From contig CAXNAA020000446.1 of assembly GCA_964200075.2 (NCBI GenBank), positions 1 through 21,253 on the forward strand: DNA of 21,253 bases, in the 5' to 3' direction. Below, in pieces: positions 1 through 11,100 of this stretch. This DNA comes from Sphacelaria rigidula (lineage: Eukaryota > Phaeophyceae > Sphacelariales). Position 1 is the stretch's first letter, and every line of letters starts with the position of its first letter. A program made the translations under genes and the position numbers. The notes below the pieces were generated by a model that was given only the letters and a program-made list of their open reading frames with translations, did no database searches and was not told the DNA's origin.

Positions 1-57
1 GCGCCCAGCGCGCCGGTTGCTATCGTAGAAAGTGTCACTAGCTTGGGTTTCGGGAGG
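1..57 (+). CDS. Possible upstream exon, partial at window edge
   Basis: Frame 1 is open from the window edge to a good donor (GG|gtgagc at 58) and reads as a short hydrophobic-alternating segment (VAIVESVTSLG) similar in composition to later exons. The other two frames contain stops. However, ending at 57 leaves phase 0, whereas the acceptor at 572 needs one base carried over. A weaker donor at 47 (gtttcg) would give the right phase. Either another exon lies between, or this is not an exon. Confidence 0.25.
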
Positions 58-571
58 GTGAGCTCCACTGTTAGTAGGTGCTATTATTTACGAGAAATCT
101 AGGTTTTTGACAATTATGTTCACATGTTTTCAGCAAACACTCTACTGCATAGTACTGGTCAGCACTTGAGAATCTGGCAGTCAAGAGTTTGAGGCTGAGA
201 TTTTTGGCATTTTAGGAGCTTACAGGTGATCGTTTGTGCTGAACTCCATGAGAAAAATAAGAACTGTAGTCATTTGTGCAGAACTCGACGAGAAATTGGA
301 TTTCAAGTAATATGCTGAAGGTGGAGAGAGAATAAGACGCGAGCCTTAGCCAAAATGGAGTTGCTCAAGTGCTGACGGGTACTGTACTCAATCGATCAAA
401 TCGATCAAGCAACCACTCACGACCAATCAATCAATCGACCAGTCAAAAAATTCATGAATCAGTCAATCTACGAATGGATCAATCCTGTGTACGCACAAAT
501 CATCCCCGGAGCTCTTTTCAACTGCTGCTCCGATGCGTCACCGCCCCTGCTTCACCCTATCCACGATGTAG
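58..571 (+). other. Upstream intron or flank, no gene seen
   Basis: No convincing coding sequence. Positions 390-485 hold a degenerate CAAT/CGAT-rich run similar in kind to the satellite at 15226-15403. The last 60 bases are pyrimidine-rich and end in TAG at 569-571, which fits a 3' splice site for the exon at 572. A frame open from about 454 into this exon is probably fortuitous, because it runs through the pyrimidine tract. Confidence 0.4.
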
Positions 572-762
572 GGGCGAAGGAGAACGTGCAAGCGATCGTG
601 CGAGCCCCGGCGGCGGCGGCAGAGGCCGTCTCCAAGACCGTCGATGGGGCGGGGCGAGCAGCGGCATCGGTCAAAGACGGGGCTTACGGAGCGATTGAGG
701 CCGCGACGCAGTTGGCAGGCGTGCCCTCCGAGATTGCGGAGCGGATAAGGCTCGAGCAACAG
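572..762 (+). CDS. Exon 1 of the model: Ala/Lys-rich amphipathic segment
   Basis: The exon follows a pyrimidine-rich tract and TAG acceptor and ends CAACAG|gtggga. It enters with two bases that complete a split codon and leaves in phase 0. The translation begins AKENVQAIV and contains repeated hydrophobic-x-x-hydrophobic spacing such as AEAVSKTVDGAGRAAASVKD, ending in IAERIRLEQQ. It is GC-rich compared with the surrounding intron, as expected of coding sequence here. The segment joins in frame to the Glu/Lys-rich start of exon 2 (EREEKAVQEA), giving a continuous helix across the junction, which is the best argument for the splice. Function unknown. The donor region of this exon is repeated several times downstream in intron 1. 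Confidence 0.6.
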
Positions 763-837
763 GTGGGAGGTTTGTACATGCTCAGATATCGTGGTATGAG
801 TAGCAGTAGTAGCAGCAGCAGCAGCAGCGGCAGCAGC

Positions 838-868
<31 letters not shown>

Positions 869-1168
869 TGGGGTGGATGAGGTTCGAGGAATAGGTGGAA
901 GGTTGAAAGATGGTCGGATATTGTACAGATAGCAGCAGCAGCAATAGTAGTAGCAGTAGTAGTAGTAGTGCGGAGCGGATGGTGGTCGAGCAACAGGTGG
1001 GAGGTTTAAATATGTTCAGATTTAGTAGAAATAGCTGTAAACAGGATAGTTGCAGTAGTAGTAGTAGTGCGGAGCGAATCAGGTTCAAGCAACAGGTGGG
1101 AGGTTTAAACATGTTCAGATGTAGTAGACATAGTTGTAAAGATAGTAATAGTAGTAGTAGTAGAAGTG

Positions 1169-1210
<42 letters not shown>

Positions 1211-1307
1211 ATGGTGGCAGCGCAAAAGGAACGAGGTTCGAGGAACTGGTAAGAGGGCCATACATGTTCAGATATTGAAGCAAAAGTGGTGGCAGTAGTA
1301 GTATTGT

Positions 1308-1342
<35 letters not shown>

Positions 1343-1689
1343 AAAGTTGTAGATGCCAGCTCGCGGCGAACATACGAATCAGCGGAGTTTTGACTACGCG
1401 AGGATCTTATCAAAAGGCAAAAACGTTCCTCGGGTTATTAATTCAATCTGAGAATAGTACTCTATTACAGATATTTTCCAGGGCTCTTTACGCTACACGT
1501 CACAAAATTCGTTACACGCCGAGCCCTGCGTAAGGTCAAGTCAAATCAAATTAAGCGTCGGGCCTGGCTAGTACTACGGTGGGGGATCATGTAGGCCCCC
1601 ACCGTAGTCCTAGCCTGGCTTACCTTGTGACGTGTAACGAACTTCGTGACGTGTAACGTGAAGAGCCCTGATATTTTCTTCGACTTTCC

Positions 1690-1769
<80 letters not shown>

Positions 1770-4700
1770 GTCTTGCAGGAGCGTGAAGAGAAAGCTGTGC
1801 AGGAGGCGTTGGCGCGTAGGGAGACGCAAAAGAAGCTGGGCAACGTGGTCACTACCGCTAAGGCCGCGGTGTGGGGCACCGTGGAAGGCGTGAGTGTGCT
1901 GTATGTGTGTCGACAAGGCATACCACGATAGGGGCGGGGGGGTGCTTGATGCCACTTAAAAAAGGGCTCACGGGTGTGTCGGACTATCTAACACACTCGC
2001 GGTGCACTTGCATGTGGGTAAATGTGGTGTCAAGCAGTAGGGATGAGCGTTATTCACTGGTAACAAGTGCATCCGAACAACCGTTGCTGCTTTCAAGGAC
2101 GATTTGGAGTGAAATTTTGTGGAAGAAATGACCCTGAATACCCACCGCTCCCCGCTATCGTGGCATGACTCGTACTGTCATTATCCAGGGTATTTATGTC
2201 ATACTCCAATGTGCATGTGTATGTCCACGTGTGCAGCCTCCCTTTAGATTTGATCCCTTGAGCCATGACGATTCGTTTTTTAGTTTCATTTAGTTGTATT
2301 TTCCCCCATATATCTCAGTCCATGGACCACCGAAAACTTCATTGACTCAAAATTTGCGGGGCAGGGGGGGGGGTTATCTCAAATCCAAGTATTTAGGCCG
2401 TGCTAGATTTTGCCACATTTCTGAAGGCGAAGATAGTTCATGTGCTCGAAGAGAAGTTCAATCACCGTTGTCACTTAACCAGAGGCCTCGAATCGCTTTG
2501 GACACTTGACACCTGAGCATAACGCAATGATACTTGTAGATTGTTTATTGTTATCGCAACTTGTCTTCAGCCATGTCATGTACTTACTAACTCTGCTAAG
2601 CGATGTCTAGGCCTTTCCCAGGGAGGACCATTCCAATCCGTGATATATGGCGAGCACGTTTTTGTCGTATGGCACAAACATGTTTGAAATTTGACAGCCA
2701 ATAAAACAGGGGGTATACAGGTGGCGTCACTACTCGAGAAACTCTGATTCGAGGCGAGCCTAAAATCTTACTCTTATCGCCGAGCAAAGCATAAATTCTT
2801 ACAGCCAGTTTCTTACTCTTCGCACACGTGCAATGATGAATTTCTTAAAGGTCAATTTTTTGGGTCGGGGGGGGGGGTTAGAGAGGGATGGGGCATCCTT
2901 GCGTCGAGGGGCTGATGGGTCTGGGACCAATTTCTTATATCCCAAGGTAGCAGTGTCGATGACGGAAGATTTCTTATCCGCCGAGCCTCTTGCATCTTTC
3001 ACTTTCTCACCCTTATTTTCGCTCCGATCTGAATTTCTTAGCATCAATTTCCTAGAATCTGAAAAATCTGAGCCTCGATTTCTCAACAGGTTATTTCTTA
3101 AGTGCTGTCGCCACCTGTATGACGCAAATATGAAAACGCAAACTTTGTGATCCATGACGCAAACATGCCCCCCTCCCCCTCCGTGCCTCATCCGGCGAAA
3201 ACCCGGCGTGCTCCGTTCCAGCTTTTGTAGGGACGGATACCCTATGGGGTTGACGTCGGTTGGCAAAGACGCCGTAAAACACGTCACTCACTGCGTAAGC
3301 TAGGCAACCAGGTTACCATTTTTTTCGCGCGCTTGCGCTTTTTTCTGCGGTAACTATGATGGTGGTCGAGCTAGATCATTTTGTGCAGGGTGCGTCGTGA
3401 TGGTCATATTGCGCAGTGTTTAAATGCTGAGACATCTATGAGGCAGTGTGTAAGCTGTGGCTGTCTCTGGAAGTGGCGATACCAAAAAATGAAGGAACTC
3501 ATCGGAGGCTGTCATCCAAATGCAAGATAATCAATACGCTTCAGGCCAAACAATCTTTGCAGGATGCAGCTCACCCTTCATGCGACTCGCCGAACACGCC
3601 ACGGCGCTTCGCGCTTGGTGATTGATTGCCCGGCGAAAATCCGGCGTAGTCCGTCCCGGATTTGTAGGGGTGCGAGGTCAATGGTCATATGACTGTGGCA
3701 TGCAAGATCATGAGTACCCCCCCGCCCCCTCCCTCCGCCCCAACGCTCGTTATTTTTGTGCATGGCAACATTAGGGGGAGACACTGGCTGCCGGGGGGGC
3801 CCCGGCCCCCGCCGCTGTGGAAAGTGGACTTGGTCGCGCTCAAGATGCGTTTAAACAGGCGGGAGATCTCGCGGAGAGTATCCCGCGCACCGTGAAAAAG
3901 ATTCCTGTAGAGGTATTGTGGTCATGATCCATTGTTGTTGTTGTGATCGTTGTTGTTGTTGTTGTTGTTGTTATTATTATTATTGTTTCTCACATTAGCC
4001 ACTTCCAGAAATCCAGCGTCGTGGTCACAAAACCGTGGCACAAGAAGACAGCATACAAGAAGGGAAGGAATAGACAGATAATACGCCCACGAACTGGAAA
4101 CATACACGGATGCCTGGCAGGGTGGCGTTCTACTGTACCTGAGTATCTATGCATATTTCCATGTATGTATGTACCGGTATCTATAAATCGAATGCACAAA
4201 AAATATATATGTCCCAAAAAAGTGTCACAACGCCTAGCTCGCGCGGTACAGTATTTATCACGGGATTTCACAAGTTGTGGATGGATTTGTCTTTGAGGGT
4301 GGACCTTGGAAAACCTTTGTACTTTCAGGTCGTGATGTCTGGCTTCGCTTATCCTCACAAACACACCCCTCCGCAACTTGTAGAGTCCCATGTTAAGAGG
4401 GGATTTCTGAAAAATGGGAACGAAGGTTTTTGTGAAGGGCATGGACTGGAGGTCAGCACTGTTCGGAAATAAACACGGGGTTTCCACAACTTGCGGATCG
4501 ATTTTGTCTTTGGAATGCGCAGGGACCACATATCACGGCCGGACAGTGAGTACATGTGCAATTTTTTCGAAGTAGACATTATGATACTTATGAAGGTTCT
4601 CAATCCCCATCCTGAAACGAAATCCAGCCGCAATTTGCAAAATGCCGGATGAATACTGGTAGTTTTTCCGGACAATGCTGCCGTCTTGTATGTCCACCTC

Positions 4701-5103
4701 TGTGTAATTCTTTTCCCCCTCCCCACCCTCCATCCCTTTCTCAAAATTTATTTTGAACTAACAATGAGAAAAGGCGCAACGAAAAGTGGACAGCGTGACG
4801 GCCTCTGTGACCTCCACCCAAGAAACCATCAACGGCGTGTTTTCGACGGTGAAGGGCGGTGTGGACGGTGCGACGGGGCTGGCGAAGCGCGCCGTGGCCA
4901 TTGTTTCCGGCCAGGAGAAGAGGGAGAGGGAAGAGAGAGAGAGGCGGGAGAGAGAGGAGGCTAGAAAGCAGAAGGAGAGGGATGCGATTGTCATTGTGGG
5001 GGGGGAGCCGATCACGTGAGTTTCGTGTTTTATTTTTTCCCCCCAGCCTTGCTATTGCTATTATGATTATGATTATTTTTTGTTGTTGTTGTTATTATTA
5101 TTT

Positions 5104-5135
<32 letters not shown>

Positions 5136-8100
5136 CTTATTTTTCGTTGGTCAAAACTGTGTTACTGGTGTAAAGTTGTGTGATTGATACGAGTGGTTTT
5201 CAGTTTTTTTTTACTATTCATTTATTTATTTCTTTTTCAGTAATACATGTGTTTATCAGGGCTCTTTACGCACACGTTGTTGTTGTTGTTGTTATTATTT
5301 TTCGTTGGTCAAAACTGTGTTACTGGTGTAAAGTTGTGTGATTGATATGAGTGGTTTTCAGTTTTATTTTACTATTCATTTATTTATTTCTTTTTCAGTA
5401 ATACATGTGTTTATCAGGGCTCTTTACGCACACGTCATATGCTCGTTATGCGGCACAAATGTTACGTCACAGCGGTGAGACGTAACGTGACGATTTTTTT
5501 TCAAACACTTCACAAATGTGACGTGACGTGACGCGACGGTAAAAAATTGTTACGTGACGTGACGTTATCATTGTTCAAGACGTCACAAATGTGACGTGAC
5601 GTGACGTATTTTTATTGAGACGTCACATCGACGTATTCCGAGACGTTTCTTGTAACGTGTAACGTATTTTATATGTTACACTTTGTGACGTCTAAATGAA
5701 CGTTACAAACGTCACACGCTCAAATTGTACCACAATTAGTGTGGGATTCGTGGGCACATATATGTACATACATGCATATATGATACTCGTATGATATTAT
5801 TAATGGGTTCAAGAAGCGTGTGCGTACGTCATCATATTACGCACGCGATGTAAGCGTATGTTCAGCGCCACAGCATGCACCGCCGCACCACACTCAACCA
5901 TGGAACACGTGACTACCGGCAAACGTACAAGCGAATATCGAAAATCCGACAGTACGAGTTTCGAATTTCAAATTTCAACTTTTCAACTTCGGTAGCACAG
6001 ACGGGGCGGGAGCGACGTGTAACGCAACAAGTAACAAGCGATGAGATACCGTAACGATGAGCGCGGCCTTTGGTTCCCCTTCAGAGTATGGCACGGCAGA
6101 GATAAGAGGGTGCTACAGGAGAGGGTAGTGCAGCAGCGGGGGCTACTGGACCACAGGGGGCCGCAGCGCAGGGGGGAGCTGAGCCTCTGGTCGCTCTGCG
6201 TCGTCACGTGCCGCGCCTGCATGTGGCCCCTCTGTTTCCTCACTACATCCTCTGCATCTGGGCGATCGAGGTCTTCGGGTGATCCATCAGCATCTGCCGA
6301 GAGCCCCAACACGGTCGAAGTGTAACATTTTATTTTACGTCACACGTCACAAACGTAACTTTTTTTTTACGTTACACGTCACAATAAACGTTTCAAGATA
6401 CGTTACTGTGACTTGAGTAATCCAACAACGTCGTACATAGCGTTAGTTTGCCCTCAATACGGTCGAAGTGTACCGTTTTTTTTCATGTCACACATCACAA
6501 ACGTCACGTTTGTTTTTACGCTACACGTCACAATAAATGTTTCAAGATACATTACTGTGACGTGACGTGACGTGCCGTGCCGTGCCGTTATAAAGTTTTG
6601 ACGTGACGTGACGTGACATATTATTTTTGAGACGTCACATTTGTGACGTAACGTGTAACGTGTAACATAAAGAGCCCTGGTTTTATGGGACTGACATCAG
6701 TAGTTTTTCCATTATTTTTTCTCGTGTGGGGCAAGGGCGGTCGAAGTGGTTCGGCACACAACGTCTGTAGAGTTCTGCATTCAACAGCAGACAGCTATGT
6801 GGACCTCTCCCATCACGAGCACATCGATGACAGGTCAAGATATTCATGCATTAATCCTCAGCTGTTGATTGTACCGAAGAACAGGTTCTAAGCCTCTCTC
6901 CCATGGAGTGGGAAAACTAACCCCACGCACCACCATGGAGAAAGAACACCCACATAGTCCACCGATCGGACCCGCAGACCCGCGATCGATCAACCAGCGG
7001 TAAACGCCCACTATGCATTATTCCGCCTACATTTGTGTCCCTAAACCAGGTAACGATGGTAGCTAGAGTCTACAGCACCCCCAAAGCTCGCTTACTACCG
7101 ATAAGTAGTCAAACTAAAGCTTGACAAACTCAGACATCATTGCAAGGGCAGGTCGAGTAGGGGATGGCTTTTAAAAAATACCGAGTATTGAGTATACTCT
7201 ACTCGACCTGCCCTTGCATAATTGTCGCCTTGTACTACCGTCATCTTCCACATAGAACAGCAATCCCTGCCGCTGTTTCCGATGGCAGCTTCACACAAAC
7301 TTGCCCAATTTCTGAACAACTTGCAAGATATCCTCAAAACTCGTCCATCATGAACACGCAATCACGCTACCTGCACTAATCCGAGTTGTGGAGCGGTAGC
7401 TAACGCCAGATTCACGAATACTTGCCCAGAACAAGTCTCATGACTTCGCATCGGCAAAGAAGAACGCAAACGTCAGTGAACGGCAACTTCCAAAATACTC
7501 GTGACTTATCGTCTTTCTCATCTGAGACAAGGTGCCGTCCAGCATGCAAATTGTACTTTGTGCGTTCAACATCTGCGCAACGGAGTGCGACCAAACGAGA
7601 TGAGTATTCAGCACGTCTAAGACGCACATGGCCTCTTGCTTGTTCCATTCCGTGGAGACGTAAGCGCCGCACACCTCTCCTTCGTGCAAGCTTCGGAGCT
7701 TTAAAAGCTTCATCTTGCCAATCAATCATGCGATGAAAAGATGGTCATGACTCAAACCCGCGGTTCAAGCCATGCATACCAACCGAACAACGGCGAACGG
7801 GCCTCGACCTCCGCCATCATTGGTCACCCCTAGTGATCTTATTTTCGAACTCGAACTATCGAGCATACCGCAGAAAACACTCAGATAATCTCACTCGGTT
7901 CCTTGACCGTCATATCCTCTTCGTGTGTCAATCTCAAGGTAGAAATACTATGCGAATTAATGTTTCAACACGCTTACACCCCACCTGCATTGCTCCTTCC
8001 GAACAAATGGACACACTATCCACATGCTCCTTCCTGACAGAAGTGAAACGCCATCCACGTGCTTGTCCAAACACGTGACAATCCGTCAATAAAACGTGCT

Positions 8101-11100
8101 ACCGTCAAAGATCATTGACGCATGCGCGCACCTTGTCTTCATCTCCAACCACTGGAAACAGTAGCGTTACATCTGCTCACAAAAGAGCTACGCGTTTCGT
8201 AGTTTCTACTCATGCCAACAGCAGTAATCGCCATCTCATACAGCCAGCATGTGCAAAGCGCACAAGCATAATTCCTTTGTGTTCCCGCGCGATCAAGATT
8301 ATACGAGCTTCACATCATTCAGCACACAGCAGTATATTGAAAACTGCCTCTATCTGACTCTTCACCAGACAACGTGCACATCAGTAAGATTCGAGCGAAA
8401 AATTCAAACATCCATGCTAAGATTTCACTCAGCACATGCAATGGCCACCTTCTTCGCAGAAACCATCATGTATCATGCGTGCTAGCTGGAGCAACACAAC
8501 ACACAGGTACCAAAATTGTCGCGTGTACGCCGGCAAGTTCCCCAGCAAACGCAGGACGATCAATACTTGCTCCACCGTCATGGTTCATGAGCAAACAACC
8601 GCACAGAGATAACTACAAACCACAACACGACAACCCACAATCGTCCACAGGACGATTCAGGAATGCCAGCCATGATGTTTTTCTTTATCCTCAACAAGCA
8701 CTCAATCACACAACCACTTCCTCCTCAACATCACCCAACCCGGCGCTCATGAAAGCAGCAGATATTTCAGGTACTGCCTTCCTTGTAGTCCTCCAATCCG
8801 CTCCTGAGAAACAGCAGCGCTCAAACCACAACCTCCTGCACACCATGGAGCAACATTTCCTCGCGAACTCTCGCTCCTCGCACCATCAGTCGAGCTACAC
8901 GTGGCACCACCATGTGGCTGCTCAGCGCGCCACCAAACGGCATATTCGCCTCGCCAGACCAATGCGAAAATTCCTCTGCTTCCGCAGATACTTGCGCATC
9001 ACAGATTTTTTTTTGTTCAGTCCAATTTACAGAGGAAACGAGAGGTGAAGCGGGAACAGCCACACAATCCCGCACAGCAACACATCCCGACGACGTCACA
9101 TCATCCTCCTCAGCCACCTGATGGTACAACGGCGGAAACATCCTGATCATCGCCGCCATACGCGCCAAACATATCCATGCAGGCAGCAGCGCATACGACC
9201 GCCCCAATACCACGCAACGTTAGACGTCGCCGTAAGAATTGTGATTGCTAATGGCATTACGAGCCTGAAGCTCGCTCTGCCCCCGCGGTTCACGCGAGTC
9301 ATACTCGCTTGCTGCTTCGAGCATGCACGGCGTGTCCTCAGCTACTCGCCGGTCTGGCGGCAACTCCGCCAACCCGGCATCCACCTCTCCTTCAAGCAGA
9401 CATCCCTGCAGTGTTTTTCATTTTCAATGCTATGGGGGCGGTGTTTTTGAAGGTTAGGCGTGAAGAAAATTCGCACCTCTGCTCGTGATGACGACGAAAC
9501 TTGGAGGGTTTGTTGATTGGTACAAGAGCAAGGTGTCACAGTCGCTCGTGCATCTGCAGAAGGTGGTGAGGGGCCGATCTGCCCTGAAACGGTGGATACC
9601 AGGCTCAACAGTTTTTGTTTTTATTCAGCACTTCCTGTCTGATGACGCTTATACTGAGTACGGCATCGGTCGGGCTCGCAGGCCGGAACGGATCCCACCC
9701 GTGTCATCGTCGATCTTTGCCCAGAGAGGAATGAAAGCTCATGGAAATCCAGCAAAGAAGCAGCATCTAGGTTACCTCATATACACGAGGGTCGGAGTCT
9801 GAAGATTCCCGTTCCAAAAAGCTCGACATGTCAATGTTAAGCTTCTTTCGCACGACCACTGCGTTCTGCCATGAACCCTTTTCAGCGTACCCGACAAGGG
9901 GACAATATACCCGTTCAGAAAACAGCAATGCTAGCGTATCTCAAGTGCCGACAGTCTGGAAGCCGGCAAGGTGGTTATAGTAGTGTCATTTTTGCTAAAT
10001 CAACTTTCAGTGCGCTGGGGAGGAGATTGCGCGTGAATTTTTGGCGATTGCCCCATTTGCACTTCGCCCATATATTGCGGATTTTTTGACGATTTAAACG
10101 CGTCAAATTATAAGTGAAATGGACTACGCCCTAGGCAAAGACTTCGACAGACAGTCAGTACGCACACAATGTTCAAAAGTGTACCGTGCACAGTATGGAA
10201 TCGATTGCCTTCGGTAATCTGTGGAATATTGTACTCGTACCCGTAGTCGGCAACTGCACGCTACATAAATACACCAGCGGGCAAAAATCTCAAGGCTAGG
10301 CAGCTATGTGGATCCCTTCCATCATGGGCTCGTAGACTTTAGCAGCTTCAGTCATTCATGTATTAACTCGCAGTTTTTCATTGTACCGGAGAACACATTT
10401 AAAGCCTCTCTCCCATGGAGTGGGAAAACCAACCCTACGCACACACCATGGAGATGAAACACTCACAGAGTCCAACGATCAGACGAGCAGATCCGCAATC
10501 GATCAACCGGCGGTAAACGCCCACTATGCATTATTCCGCTTACATTCATGTCCCTGACCTAGGTAACATTGGTTGATGGAATCCACACGTGTCAGGGTTT
10601 TACGCATGCAAATAGTGCGCCTCTCGCACAAACTACGCTGTGACCACGACCACTGGCACGACACTGTGAATTGAACCGTGGTTTGTTTCATTACTTCCTT
10701 GCCTACCTACCTACCGACCTACCTACCGACCTACCTACCGTCTCCGCTATCCTTTATTGTGTTAACTGGTACCCCGGTGGTGTAAATACAAATGGTCCAA
10801 CGGACACCATTAGGGATAAGGGTGGAAAGAAACAAGGCGGGGTTCGATTCCTGCCAGATGTTTCTTTTTCGTTTTTTTTCTCATATTTTTTTCTTCTGAT
10901 TTCAGTCGTGTAAAGAAAGCATGAGGACGTGCGTGAGTAGACGGAAAATAGTTGACTGAGTTTGCTCGACGAGGGTTAACGTGGTGCAGGAGAGTTCGGC
11001 CATGATCCAATCCGCGACATCAAAATGCAAGGGGTGTGTTGGGGGAGAGGTAAACGGGTTAATCTCTTGAGACCACGGACTCGTCCTGAGGGAGGGGAGG

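Larger units (their letters stand above)
1890..3774 (+). other. Intron 2, no gene recognised
   Basis: Starts gtgagt and ends pyrimidine-rich then CATTAG. It contains an A/T-rich stretch (2790-3100) with about nine copies of a motif near ATTTCTTA, poly-G runs near 2360 and 2868, and two related blocks of about 41 bp at 3192-3233 and 3630-3670 beginning CCGGCGAAAA. A 162-codon minus-strand frame at 2799-3287 is low complexity, and I do not regard it as a gene. Confidence 0.5.

Noticed and set aside
454-571. Coding extension of exon 1 upstream to an ATG at 454
   Set aside because: The stretch includes a strong pyrimidine tract and TAG acceptor, and its composition differs from the rest of the protein.
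684-1373. 229-codon minus-strand frame with long Leu runs
   Set aside because: It is the reverse reading of the AGT/AGC microsatellite and its tandem unit, with no independent coding evidence.
2799-3287. 162-codon minus-strand frame in intron 2
   Set aside because: It is low complexity and Lys/Arg-rich because of the repeated TAAGAAAT motif, and no domain or splice context supports it.
5983-6325. Transposase inside the hAT-like element
   Set aside because: Frames of about 100 codons exist on both strands, but none shows a BED finger, RNase H-like or hAT dimerisation motif.
8374-9048. 224-codon plus-strand frame, the longest plus-strand frame in intron 4
   Set aside because: It is His/Ser/Thr/Gln-rich without any recognisable motif, has no splice or start context, and sits between LTR-like repeats. 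I left it as unassigned sequence.
10793-10870. Functional tRNA-Glu gene
   Set aside because: The A and B boxes are present, but the acceptor stem does not pair and extra bases disrupt the D and anticodon arms.
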